Assembly (NCBI RefSeq): GCF_900290195.1
Contig: NZ_OLMF01000004.1
Location: 1,477,501 to 1,541,500, forward strand
Direction: 5' to 3'
DNA: 64,000 nucleotides
Source: Anaerococcus marasmi
Lineage (GTDB): Bacteria > Bacillota > Clostridia > Tissierellales > Peptoniphilaceae
Below the pieces are notes generated by a model. It had not been told where the DNA came from, searched no databases, and saw only the letters and a list, made by a program, of their open reading frames with translations. Shown here in pieces: positions 37,495 to 45,293 of the stretch (positions are counted from its first letter, which is position 1; every line of letters begins with the position of its first letter). The position numbers and the translations under genes were made by a program.

Positions 37495-39162
37495 TTATTT
37501 TTCAATCATTGAAGAGTCCATCATCTTGTCATATTTTTCAAAATAGACGAAAGATCCATCGAGAATATAAATATTATCGAAACCATAATGGGCTAGCATT
37601 TTGACAGCATTTGAAGACTTTCCTCCATTTGCGTCATAAAAGATAATCTTCTCATCTTTTGGGAGAAAATCGTGGTCCTTTCTTAAATCTTTGCCGGCAA
37701 GAGATCTTGCACCCTTGATATGGCCCTTTTCGTAAGAGGTCTTATCTCTTAGGTCGTAGATCCTATAATCCTTGAAAGAAGCGATTAATTCATCGATTTT
37801 GACATCCTTAAGCCTTCCTTCGAAGACATTAATGGCTTGATTTGCTAGGACATTAGTAGCATCCTCTACAGTAGAATATAGGGGCTGGTAGGCAAGCTCT
37901 AAGTCGTAGAGGTCATAGATCGTAGCCTTTTGTTTAATCATACTAGCTATCACATCGATTCTCTTATCTACTACTCCGTAACCTAGGCCCTGGGCCCCGT
38001 AGATTCTCCCGTCTTTATCATCGAAGAGGAGCTTAAGATAAATTATCTTAGAATTTGGCATAATTCCAACAGAGTCTCTATGAGCGATAAGAGAGGTTTT
38101 ATAAGCTATGCCCAAATCGTTTAGGCTTTTCTCATTAAGCCCTGTCATGGCGATATTTAAGTCGAAACTTCTTAGGGCGAAGGTCCCGATAAATTCTGGA
38201 GGAGTCGCCTTTTTTCCTAAAAGATACTTCGCCAAATATTTTGCCTGTCTATGGGCAGGCCAGGCTAGATTAAGCTTACTCTTTTCCTTGGTAAGGAAGT
38301 TTCTTGGATTAATCACATCGCCTATAGCAAAAATCGACTCATCACTTGTCCTAAAATTATCATCTACTTTGATAGATCCATCATCTTCAAGGTCAAGGCC
38401 TGCTTTTTCTGCAAGGTCACTAAAAGGTCTTGCTCCTAGGGCAAGTATTACTAGATCTGCCTTCTTTTTTGAATTATCATCGAATCTTACATAATCTTTC
38501 TCGATTTCTACAAGAGATTTGCCTTCGATAATATTTATACCATTATCCCTAATATTATCTTTGATAAAGCCCTTAAGGTCCATATCTATGATAGATAAAA
38601 GGGAGGTGTTCTTTCTTATTAGCATAGAGATATTGAGACCATCAAGCTTGTGGAGGGATTCTGCAGCCTCTATTGCAACGAAACCTCCTCCAGCAACGAA
38701 GACTTCCTTAACTTCATTTTCCTCCAAGTATTTTCTGATATTTTCTACATCTACGACATTTTTCACCGAGAAGACATGGTCATGGTCGTAGCCGGTGATA
38801 GATGATGGTCGATTTTCCTTAGTTCCAGGGGCAAGTATTAGATAATCATAAGTTTCCTTAAATTTCTTATTATTTAGCTTATCTAATACTTCTACGTATT
38901 TTTCCACTCTATTTATAGAGATTACTTGGTGAAACCTTTCTGCCCTAATATTATAACCCCTAGCGAAAGACTCAGGAGTCCTATTTATAAGGGATGAAGA
39001 ATTTTCTATATCGTAGGAAAGATAGTAGGGAATCTCACAGTTACCAAAAGATAAGTCCCTATCCTTCTCAAACATTACTATCTCGACATCCTCGCTAAGC
39101 CTTCGTAGACTCGCCGCAAAGGTCGCTCCGCCCGCAACAGCTCCAACTATAACAACTTTCAT
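37495..39162 (-). CDS. CoA-disulfide reductase-like flavoprotein with a rhodanese domain
   Basis: A 555-residue fusion. The N-terminal 440 residues are a pyridine nucleotide-disulfide oxidoreductase with FAD motif GAVAGGATFAASLRR, the single redox Cys42 (GNCEIPYY), NAD(P)H motif VAGGGFVAIEAAE and the FAD-closing IFAIGDV. This is the CoADR/Npsr class, which reduces CoA disulfide or polysulfide. A rhodanese domain covers about 455-545, but its loop reads FYDANGGKS: Asp510 stands where the persulfide-carrying cysteine is expected, and Lys replaces Arg. The rhodanese part is therefore probably non-catalytic. AGGGAGG precedes the start. Confidence 0.9.
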   Translation of the reverse strand: MKVVIVGAVAGGATFAASLRRLSEDVEIVMFEKDRDLSFGNCEIPYYLSYDIENSSSLINRTPESFARGYNIRAERFHQVISINRVEKYVEVLDKLNNKKFKETYDYLILAPGTKENRPSSITGYDHDHVFSVKNVVDVENIRKYLEENEVKEVFVAGGGFVAIEAAESLHKLDGLNISMLIRKNTSLLSIIDMDLKGFIKDNIRDNGINIIEGKSLVEIEKDYVRFDDNSKKKADLVILALGARPFSDLAEKAGLDLEDDGSIKVDDNFRTSDESIFAIGDVINPRNFLTKEKSKLNLAWPAHRQAKYLAKYLLGKKATPPEFIGTFALRSFDLNIAMTGLNEKSLNDLGIAYKTSLIAHRDSVGIMPNSKIIYLKLLFDDKDGRIYGAQGLGYGVVDKRIDVIASMIKQKATIYDLYDLELAYQPLYSTVEDATNVLANQAINVFEGRLKDVKIDELIASFKDYRIYDLRDKTSYEKGHIKGARSLAGKDLRKDHDFLPKDEKIIFYDANGGKSSNAVKMLAHYGFDNIYILDGSFVYFEKYDKMMDSSMIEK

Positions 39163-39302
39163 AAAATCCTCCCTTTCTATTACTTAGTAAGCTTTTACCC
39201 AAAAGGAGAAATAAATACCGATTTATAAAAAAATCATCAAATATTTGAAAAAATAGGTAAATAAAAAGCATATTAGAAATATGATAGACTTTAGACAAAA
39301 TC

Positions 39303-39432
39303 ACCCTTATTTCGACCAGGTAAATAGCCATTGAATTGGCTATTTACCCCTCTGACTAGTGCGAAAGCACGGAAAAGTTACTAAGTAACGAGTCAGAGTA
39401 CGAAGTGAGTGGAGAAATCTGATTAGATCTCT
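39303..39432. repeat. Left part of a 168-bp REP-like palindromic repeat split by IS110
   Basis: It begins with the inverted repeat ACCCTTATTTCGAC (39303-39316). It then has a perfect 12-bp hairpin (GGTAAATAGCCA/TGGCTATTTACC, 39319-39348) and a three-way junction at 39350-39398: an 8-bp closing stem CTCTGACT/AGTCAGAG with inner hairpins GTGC-GAAA-GCAC and GTTACT-A-AGTAAC. The next hairpin starts GGAGAAATCT-GATT-AGATCT and is cut by the IS110 insertion after CT at 39431-39432. Confidence 0.7.
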
Positions 39433-39445
39433 TGTATCATATAAC

Positions 39446-39640
39446 TATAGTCATTCTATGGAAAAAACAATGGAATACTATACATTAAACATAGTGTTGT
39501 GGAATGTGTGAGATCTCTATAGCTTTGACTATTTCGCGGAGACTACAACCACATAACTATGTTTTTTTGTTAATTAGTTAGATATCGCTAGACGATTTAT
39601 TGTACAAGGATACGAGACATAACTTATGTGGAAGCACAAC
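39446..39640 (+). ncRNA. Candidate IS110 bridge RNA
   Basis: Three parts match the known bridge-RNA order. (1) A 5' stem-loop at 39446-39482, 13 bp with one bulged C. (2) A target-type loop closed by AACATAGT..TGTGG (39488-39502) and CCACA..ACTATGTT (39549-39563). Its left guide AGATCTCT (39511-39518) equals the left flank plus core (39425-39432), and its right guide CGCGGAG (39535-39541) pairs with CTCCGTG at the right junction (41018-41024), with one G-T wobble. (3) A donor-type region with TAGTTAG (39575-39581), equal to the right end (41010-41016), and TACAAG (39603-39608), complementary to CTTGTA at the left end (39431-39436). Exact RNA ends and the donor-loop fold are uncertain. Confidence 0.6.
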
Positions 39641-39662
39641 AATAATTTTAAAGGAGTTTTCT

Positions 39663-40832
39663 ATGATCTATTTGGGTATTGATGTTTCTAAATTTAAGCA
39701 TAACTGCTATCTTGCTGTTGAGGATAATTTTGATAAAGGGTGTCATTTTGAAATTAAGAATTCAAGAGATGGTTTTGATTTTTTACTAAAAAAACTTTCT
39801 GATTTTGATAAGGATAAAATTAGAATAGGATTAGAATCCACCGGTCACTATCATCTCAATCTTTCAAGATTTCTACTAGATTTGAATTTTAACATTCATT
39901 TCTTTAACCCTTATCAAACTAGTCTTTACAGAAAGGCTGATAGTTTTAGAAATACAAAAACCGATAAGGTTGATGCTTTCTTCATTGCAAAGCTTCTAAG
40001 AGCTACTGACTCTAATCCTACTCACAATGAATTGTATCATAATTACGAACTTAAGTCACTAACTAGATACAAATCTTCTTTAAAAAGTGATAGGGTTAAG
40101 TTAAAGAATGCTATTGTAAGCCACTTAGATTTAGTATTTCCTGAATTAAGTAGCATCTGCAATGATGTATTTTGTAAATACACTCTAGAGGTATTAAAAG
40201 AATATCCATCTGCAGATAAGATTGCTAAGGCAAACTTAACAAGGTTAAGCAACATAATTAAAAAAGCTTCTAAAGGAAGTCACTCTAAAGACAAGGCAAT
40301 AGAGATTAGGAATGCTGCAAGAAGGTCAATAGGGATTGATTCATCTGCTGTATCTTTTAGATTAGTTCAAGATATTAAATCCTTGGAATTCTTATGTAAA
40401 CAAATCAAAGAAGTTAATGAGGAAATTAAGCCTCTCTTAGATTGTTTAGATAGTCCAATAATGAGTATACCTGGTGTAGGAATAGAGATAGGCCCTAGTC
40501 TAATAGCTGAGATTGGAAACATAGAAAAATTTGAAAATCCAAGTAAACTATTGGCTTATGCAGGTCTAGATCCATCAATCAGTCAATCAGGAACAATGCA
40601 TTCAAACTATAGTAGTATGAGCAAAAGAGGTAGTTCATACTTAAGAGATGCTCTATTCATAGCCGCATTTTTAATATGCCAAAATGACGAAACATTTAGG
40701 ATTTACTATGAGAAAAAGAAAAATGAAGGTAAACACCATTACGTAGCCCTGACACACGTAGCCAGGAAATTAACTAGAGTAATATTTCACCTTCTAAATA
40801 GAAATCAGAAATTTGTAAGCCAAACGTCCTAA
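39663..40832 (+). CDS. IS110 family transposase (DEDD recombinase)
   Basis: A 389-residue recombinase. The N-terminal RuvC-like DEDD domain begins YLGIDVSKFKHN, with GLESTGHYH and KTDKVDAFFIAKLL following. The C-terminal Tnp_20 domain has SIPGVGIEIGPSLIAEIG, LLAYAGLDPSISQSG and SKRGSSYLRDAL, which holds the catalytic serine. The frame opens at 39600, but AAGGAG before the ATG at 39663 fixes the start. The gene is intact. Confidence 0.95.
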   Translation: MIYLGIDVSKFKHNCYLAVEDNFDKGCHFEIKNSRDGFDFLLKKLSDFDKDKIRIGLESTGHYHLNLSRFLLDLNFNIHFFNPYQTSLYRKADSFRNTKTDKVDAFFIAKLLRATDSNPTHNELYHNYELKSLTRYKSSLKSDRVKLKNAIVSHLDLVFPELSSICNDVFCKYTLEVLKEYPSADKIAKANLTRLSNIIKKASKGSHSKDKAIEIRNAARRSIGIDSSAVSFRLVQDIKSLEFLCKQIKEVNEEIKPLLDCLDSPIMSIPGVGIEIGPSLIAEIGNIEKFENPSKLLAYAGLDPSISQSGTMHSNYSSMSKRGSSYLRDALFIAAFLICQNDETFRIYYEKKKNEGKHHYVALTHVARKLTRVIFHLLNRNQKFVSQTS

Positions 40833-40858
40833 AAAGATATGAAATTTAAAGAAAATTT

Positions 40859-40885
40859 TAAGCTATCAAAAACGATAGCTTATTT
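40859..40885 (+). terminator. Hairpin after the IS110 transposase gene
   Basis: TAAGCTATC and GATAGCTTA form a perfect 9-bp stem with a six-base loop, followed by a short T-rich stretch. Confidence 0.65.
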
Positions 40886-41019
40886 GTCATGCCAATAATT
40901 CGTTATTTAACCTAACGGAAGTCAATTCTTGATGAATAAATTAAGTTTTTATTCAACTTTTTATGAATTTTAATTTGTTAATTTTTTTAATTTTCGACTT
41001 GACTTCCGATAGTTAGTCT

Positions 41020-41057
41020 CCGTGCGTTCGTTTCACTCTCTTAGTCGAGATAAGGGT
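41020..41057. repeat. Right part of the split REP-like repeat
   Basis: It continues the target hairpin (CC at 41020-41021) and ends with GTCGAGATAAGGGT (41044-41057), which is complementary to the left boundary ACCCTTATTTCGAC at 13 of 14 positions. Together with 39303-39432 it rebuilds a 168-bp imperfect palindrome. Confidence 0.65.
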
Positions 41058-41129
41058 AATTTAACTATAAAATATTTTTTAAAGCTCTAACTATATTTAA
41101 TCCTGATTTTTCCTAATATGCTCTTCTTT

Positions 41130-41603
41130 CTAGAATAAGACGCTTTCGTCAAGAGCCTTATCTGAATGTAGGGTTCTGATATCTATACTAATATTTTTGT
41201 CGTGAAGTTTTTTGAAATACTCTCTGTCCTTATCTCCAACATAGATATTTTCGTTTATCTTATCCTTGTTAGGAAGCTCTCTCATATTCCCAACATTTAC
41301 AGTATCTATATTAAGGCCAGCGTCAACAAGCTTATAAGCATCCTCTGGACTTTCAACAAGGATGAGAGCCTTGGAGTCTTCGTGTGTTTCTTCGATTTCT
41401 TTTATAGTTCTATCGATTGTCCAAAACACAGTCTCAGCGAAAAGAGGTGTTGCTATGTTCATAAGCTTTTGTGCTTGTCTATCTTCTGAAGCTTCGTCAT
41501 TTGCAACAACTATAAGATCACAATCTTCAGATTTAACCCATTCTCTGCCGACTTGGCCGTGGAGCAATCTGTCGTCAATTCTAGTAAATATTATCTCTGC
41601 CAT
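41130..41603 (-). CDS. PTS mannose/fructose/sorbose family EIIB component
   Basis: A 157-residue cytosolic phosphotransferase subunit. The family start IIFTRIDDRLLHGQVGREW contains the phosphorylated His (about position 15). It transfers phosphate from EIIA to the incoming sugar. No EIIC or EIID gene accompanies it here; a matching EIIA is 8 kb away on the same strand. It has its own promoter and AGGAG site, so it is an isolated component that works with partners elsewhere or has a regulatory role. Confidence 0.9.
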   Translation of the reverse strand: MAEIIFTRIDDRLLHGQVGREWVKSEDCDLIVVANDEASEDRQAQKLMNIATPLFAETVFWTIDRTIKEIEETHEDSKALILVESPEDAYKLVDAGLNIDTVNVGNMRELPNKDKINENIYVGDKDREYFKKLHDKNISIDIRTLHSDKALDESVLF

Positions 41604-41655
41604 TATTTCTCCTTATAATTTCTATTTCTTATTATTTCTCTAATTTATAGACTAT

Positions 41656-41683
41656 ATTATAATTTGAAAATATCTTTTGTCAA
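41656..41683 (-). promoter_or_regulatory. Promoter of the PTS EIIB gene
   Basis: On the minus strand TTGACA (41683-41678) and TATAAT (41661-41656) are 16 bases apart. Confidence 0.7.
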
Positions 41684-41693
41684 ATGTCTCAAT

Positions 41694-42614
41694 TTAAAGA
41701 TTCCATATATCTTCAGGATAAAGATTTTCTTCAAACATTTTCTTAAATGAAGCCTTGGCAGGGGAGAGGTCTTCTTTGTAGGTTATGCCTATCCATTTTT
41801 CATCTGTTGGAAGTATTGTTATATCTGCCTTGTCTTCATCAATTAGCTCTCCTATCATATCAGGGAGTACGTATTCTGCGCTGTCTAGTTTATCTTTATT
41901 TTCTTCTAGATATTTTATGAAATGTTCTTCGCAAAGGTCTATGAAAGTTGGGTAGGAGGCCCATAAGTTCATTGATACTAGGGATTCTAGATTGAGTAGG
42001 TCAGAGTCTAGTCCCTCCTTGCTTGAAAGAGAACCGTCTTCTTCTAGTTTTATTTCGTGAGTTTCTATAATGTCTCTTAGTTTATTATTACTATCTCCTA
42101 CTGAGACTCCTCTTGTTACAGTACCGTTGTCTGAGAGGGTGTTTTTTAGCTTGTAGCCGGCCATGGCGATTTGAAGTTTATCATCTTCCTTCTCGTCATG
42201 GTTTACTAAAAAGCTATGGAGATCTTTGAAAACTTCCTTGCCATAGTAATCGTCAGCATTTATTATTAGGAAAGGTTCATTTACTAGATTCTTGGTAGCA
42301 AGGACTGCATCGACTGTGCCCCAAGGTTTTTTCCTATCCTTAGGACTTTCAAATCCATTAGGAAGTGTCATATCTTGGTAGGCGTATTCTACATCGATGA
42401 TTTTTTCTATCCTATTTCCGATTATTTCTTTGAAGTCTTTTTCTATTTCTTCTCTTATGATAAAGACAACCTTGTTAAAGCCTGCTTTCATCGCATCATA
42501 GATGGAATAGTCTATGATTGTATAGCCATTGTCGTCCATTTTTGCTAGTTGCTTTATTCCTGCTCCGTATCTTGAGCCTATTCCTGCTGCAAGTACTACG
42601 AGTGTTGTATTCAT
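41694..42614 (-). CDS. Sugar-phosphate nucleotidyltransferase
   Basis: A 306-residue enzyme with the nucleotidyltransferase start LVVLAAGIGSRYGAGIKQL, the Asp pair of INADDYYG, and GTVDAVLATK. It probably makes a nucleotide sugar such as UDP-glucose or UDP-GalNAc from the sugar 1-phosphate. It starts two bases after galE, in the same operon, which points to UDP-hexose supply for the epimerase. The spacing motif differs from classical GalU, so the exact substrate is open. Confidence 0.8.
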   Translation of the reverse strand: MNTTLVVLAAGIGSRYGAGIKQLAKMDDNGYTIIDYSIYDAMKAGFNKVVFIIREEIEKDFKEIIGNRIEKIIDVEYAYQDMTLPNGFESPKDRKKPWGTVDAVLATKNLVNEPFLIINADDYYGKEVFKDLHSFLVNHDEKEDDKLQIAMAGYKLKNTLSDNGTVTRGVSVGDSNNKLRDIIETHEIKLEEDGSLSSKEGLDSDLLNLESLVSMNLWASYPTFIDLCEEHFIKYLEENKDKLDSAEYVLPDMIGELIDEDKADITILPTDEKWIGITYKEDLSPAKASFKKMFEENLYPEDIWNL

Positions 42615-42616
42615 TT

Positions 42617-43642
42617 TTACTCTCCTTGTTCGTATCCGTTAGGGTTTTGTGATTGCCATCTCCATGAGTCTTTGCACATTTCTTCTATCCCATTTTCTGC
42701 GACCCAGCCTAGGACTTCTTTGGCTTTTTTTGCATCTGCAAAGCATTTAGCTATGTCGCCTTCTCGTCTAGGCGCTATTTGGTAAGGGACATCTCTTCCG
42801 CTAGCCTTCTCGAAGGCCTTTACCACATCGAGGACAGAGTAGCCCTTTCCTGTTGCAAGGTTTATTATCTCAACCCCATTAAGCTCGTCGATTTTATCTA
42901 CTGCTAGGACATGGCCCTTGGCAAGGTCTACTACGTGGATATAGTCTCTTACTCCAGTTCCATCATGGGTATCGTAGTCATCACCGAAAACTGATAAGTG
43001 ATCTAACTTTCCTATAGCTACTTGGGAAATATAAGGAAGGAGGTTGTTTGGGATTCCCTTTGGATCTTCGCCAATTTTTCCAGACTTGTGGGCCCCGATT
43101 GGATTAAAGTATCTTAAAAGCACTACCTTCCATTCTGGGTCTGCTGTGTTAAGGTCTGTCATAATTTGCTCCATCATAGACTTAGACCAGCCGTAAGGGT
43201 TGGTGCACTCGCCTTTTGGAAAGTCCTCTGTGATAGGTACACTTTCGGGATCTCCGTAGACTGTTGCTGATGAAGAAAATATTATGTTTTTGCAGTTTAC
43301 ATCTCTCATAACTTCAAGAAGTGTTAGGGTCCCAGTGATATTATTATGATAGTATTCTAGTGGTTTTTTGACAGATTCTCCCACAGCCTTAAGAGCTGCA
43401 CAGTGGATTACTACGTCTATTTTATCTTTTATAAAAACTTCTTTTAGGCTTTTTTCATCTAGAATATCTGCCTCGTAGAAATTAGGACTTTTGCCTGTGA
43501 TTTCTGCAACTCTTTTAACAGCTTGTTTGGAAGAGTTGGATAAGTTATCGTATAGGCTTACTTTGTAGCCCTTTTCTAGAAGCTCTACAGCAATGTGAGA
43601 GCCAATATATCCAGCCCCTCCAGTTATTAGTACGTTTTTCAT
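42617..43642 (-). CDS. galE: UDP-glucose 4-epimerase
   Basis: A 341-residue SDR enzyme interconverting UDP-glucose and UDP-galactose (or the N-acetyl forms). It has the NAD-binding GGAGYIGSHIAVELL, the catalytic Ser/Tyr/Lys set in FSSSATVYG and NPYGWSK, and the substrate-region RYFNPIGAHKSG. It is the first gene of a two-gene operon with the nucleotidyltransferase and is transcribed away from the ABC sugar cluster. GAGGAG precedes the ATG. Confidence 0.95.
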   Translation of the reverse strand: MKNVLITGGAGYIGSHIAVELLEKGYKVSLYDNLSNSSKQAVKRVAEITGKSPNFYEADILDEKSLKEVFIKDKIDVVIHCAALKAVGESVKKPLEYYHNNITGTLTLLEVMRDVNCKNIIFSSSATVYGDPESVPITEDFPKGECTNPYGWSKSMMEQIMTDLNTADPEWKVVLLRYFNPIGAHKSGKIGEDPKGIPNNLLPYISQVAIGKLDHLSVFGDDYDTHDGTGVRDYIHVVDLAKGHVLAVDKIDELNGVEIINLATGKGYSVLDVVKAFEKASGRDVPYQIAPRREGDIAKCFADAKKAKEVLGWVAENGIEEMCKDSWRWQSQNPNGYEQGE

Positions 43643-43876
43643 GAAATCTCCTCTTTATATCTTACTTACATCTATTATATATTAATACTAAATTATTATC
43701 TAGTGGTAAGCTACAAGAGGTAATAGTTAATTAAAAAGGTTAGGATAGGTACATTTGTTATTGTGGTAGTACCCATTATTAGATATAGTAAAAAATAAAA
43801 TAGAATTAATTTTGAAATAAAAGGTATAAATTGTATTGATTGTCTTAAATTAGGTAAAATATTTATAAAATAATCC

Positions 43877-43920
43877 TTGACGTAAAATCTATATAGTATT
43901 ATACTAGTTACAAGGTAACT
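43877..43920 (+). promoter_or_regulatory. Promoter and putative operator of the ABC sugar cluster
   Basis: TTGACG (43877-43882) and TATACT (43900-43905) are 17 bases apart. Directly downstream lies the perfect inverted repeat AGTTACAAGGTAACT (43906-43920), well placed for a repressor. The rest of the 357-base gap (43643-43999) is AT-rich without other recognised features. Confidence 0.7.
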
Positions 43921-43999
43921 ACCATTACTAACCATGAAATCGTTTTTAAATTTATGAAAAAATTGATTTTGTGTCAACTAATAGTTTTAAGGAGGAAGT

Positions 44000-45271
44000 A
44001 TGAGAACTATTAAGAAAATGTTATTTGCTGTAGCGGCAGCTACTATGTTAACAGGATGTGGTGGAAATGAAAGCAAGGATAATGCTGACGGTGGAAACAA
44101 CAATGATAAAAGTGTTGTTAGAATGGCTATGTGGAATCCTGATCAAATTGAAGTTATGAAGGAAATTGAGAAAAATTATGAAGAAAAAAATCCTGATGTT
44201 GATATCCAAATTGAAGAGACGACATTTAAGGATCATTTCACAAAACTAGAAACTCAATCTCAAGGTAAAGTAATGCCTGATATTTTTACCATGAATGGTC
44301 CAAACTTTGTCAAGTTTGCTTCAAATGGAGTTTTAGAACCTCTAGATGACCATATGGATAAACTTAATTTTAAGAAAGAAGATTTCCCTGCAGGACTTGT
44401 GGATCTTTATACATATGAAGATAAACTATATGGAATTCCAAAAGATTGGGATTTAACAGCTTTATTTTACAATAAAGAAATATTCGATGAGGCTGGAGTA
44501 GAATATCCTAATGAAAATTGGACATGGGACGATTTTGTTAAAGCTGCTGAAAAATTGACAAACAAAGAGAAAGGAATTTGGGGAACAGCAGCAAAAGGCA
44601 TGACACAAGAAGGAATTTATGATACTATTCCTCAGTCTGGAGGCTATATCATAAGTGAAGATAAGAAAAAATCTGGTTATGATAGTCCTGAAGCTGAAGC
44701 AGGAGTTAAAATATGGACTGAACTAATAGAAAAAGGGATATCTCCTGACTTACAAACTTTGACAGACACACCAGATAAGGATTTATTTAAAGCTGGAAAA
44801 ATAGCTATGGTTTATCTAGGAAGTTGGAGAGTGCCAGAATTTTTCGGTGATGAAAGTTTCAAAGATAAAGTAGATGTACAAATAATGCCTTTAATTAAAG
44901 ATAGAGCAGCAACAATTCATGGACTTTCTTATGCTTTAGCGAAAGATTCCGAAAATAAAGATGCTGCATTGGATTTTATGGCATATTTAGCTTCAGAAGA
45001 AGTAAATGAACTTTGGGCTAGCAAAGGAACGGTAATACCTGCTCTTAATAGTTCTCTAAATACTTGGGAAGCTTCATATCCTGAAAAAAACCTAAAAGCT
45101 TTTGTCGATGAATTAGAGTATTCAGTTCCTTATCCAGTAAGTAAAAATACACCTGTATGGAACCAATATGAAAGTGATGCAATTAACGAAATATTCTCAC
45201 TAGAAAGACCTGCTAAAGATTCATTAAAAGATCTTGCTGATAATATGAATTCTGCATTGTCTGAAGAATAG
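44000..45271 (+). CDS. ABC sugar transporter substrate-binding lipoprotein
   Basis: A 423-residue family 1 extracellular solute-binding protein. The signal ends in the lipobox LTGC, followed by an Asn/Asp/Gly linker. The fold signatures DIFTMNGPNFVKFASNGVLEPL and GIPKDWDLTALFYNKEIFDEAGV are present. It captures a mono- or oligosaccharide, identity unknown. It is the first gene of a six-gene plus-strand cluster with a strong AAGGAGGAAG site. The cluster is visibly richer in TTA and AAA codons than its neighbours, which hints at a separate origin. Confidence 0.93.
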   Translation: MRTIKKMLFAVAAATMLTGCGGNESKDNADGGNNNDKSVVRMAMWNPDQIEVMKEIEKNYEEKNPDVDIQIEETTFKDHFTKLETQSQGKVMPDIFTMNGPNFVKFASNGVLEPLDDHMDKLNFKKEDFPAGLVDLYTYEDKLYGIPKDWDLTALFYNKEIFDEAGVEYPNENWTWDDFVKAAEKLTNKEKGIWGTAAKGMTQEGIYDTIPQSGGYIISEDKKKSGYDSPEAEAGVKIWTELIEKGISPDLQTLTDTPDKDLFKAGKIAMVYLGSWRVPEFFGDESFKDKVDVQIMPLIKDRAATIHGLSYALAKDSENKDAALDFMAYLASEEVNELWASKGTVIPALNSSLNTWEASYPEKNLKAFVDELEYSVPYPVSKNTPVWNQYESDAINEIFSLERPAKDSLKDLADNMNSALSEE

Positions 45272-45293
45272 TTTATAAAATGTGAGGTGGGTT

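Larger units (their letters stand above)
39431..41019 (+). mobile_element. IS110-family insertion sequence with CT core
   Basis: Bounds are inferred from RNA-junction matches: a CT core at 39431-39432 (left) and 41018-41019 (right). The element is about 1.59 kb and contains a structured 5' non-coding region, the transposase gene and about 185 bp of 3' non-coding DNA. That 3' part holds an inverted repeat CGGAAGTCAA (40916-40925)/TTGACTTCCG (40999-41008). No terminal inverted repeats are present, as in the IS110 group. Removing it rejoins a near-perfect target hairpin, GGAGAAATCT-GATT-AGATCTCTCC. Confidence 0.75.

Noticed and set aside
43711-43977. 88-residue minus-strand frame in the galE/ABC intergenic region
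   Set aside because: It lies across the plus-strand promoter and operator, has no ribosome site and reads as random hydrophobic sequence from AT-rich DNA.
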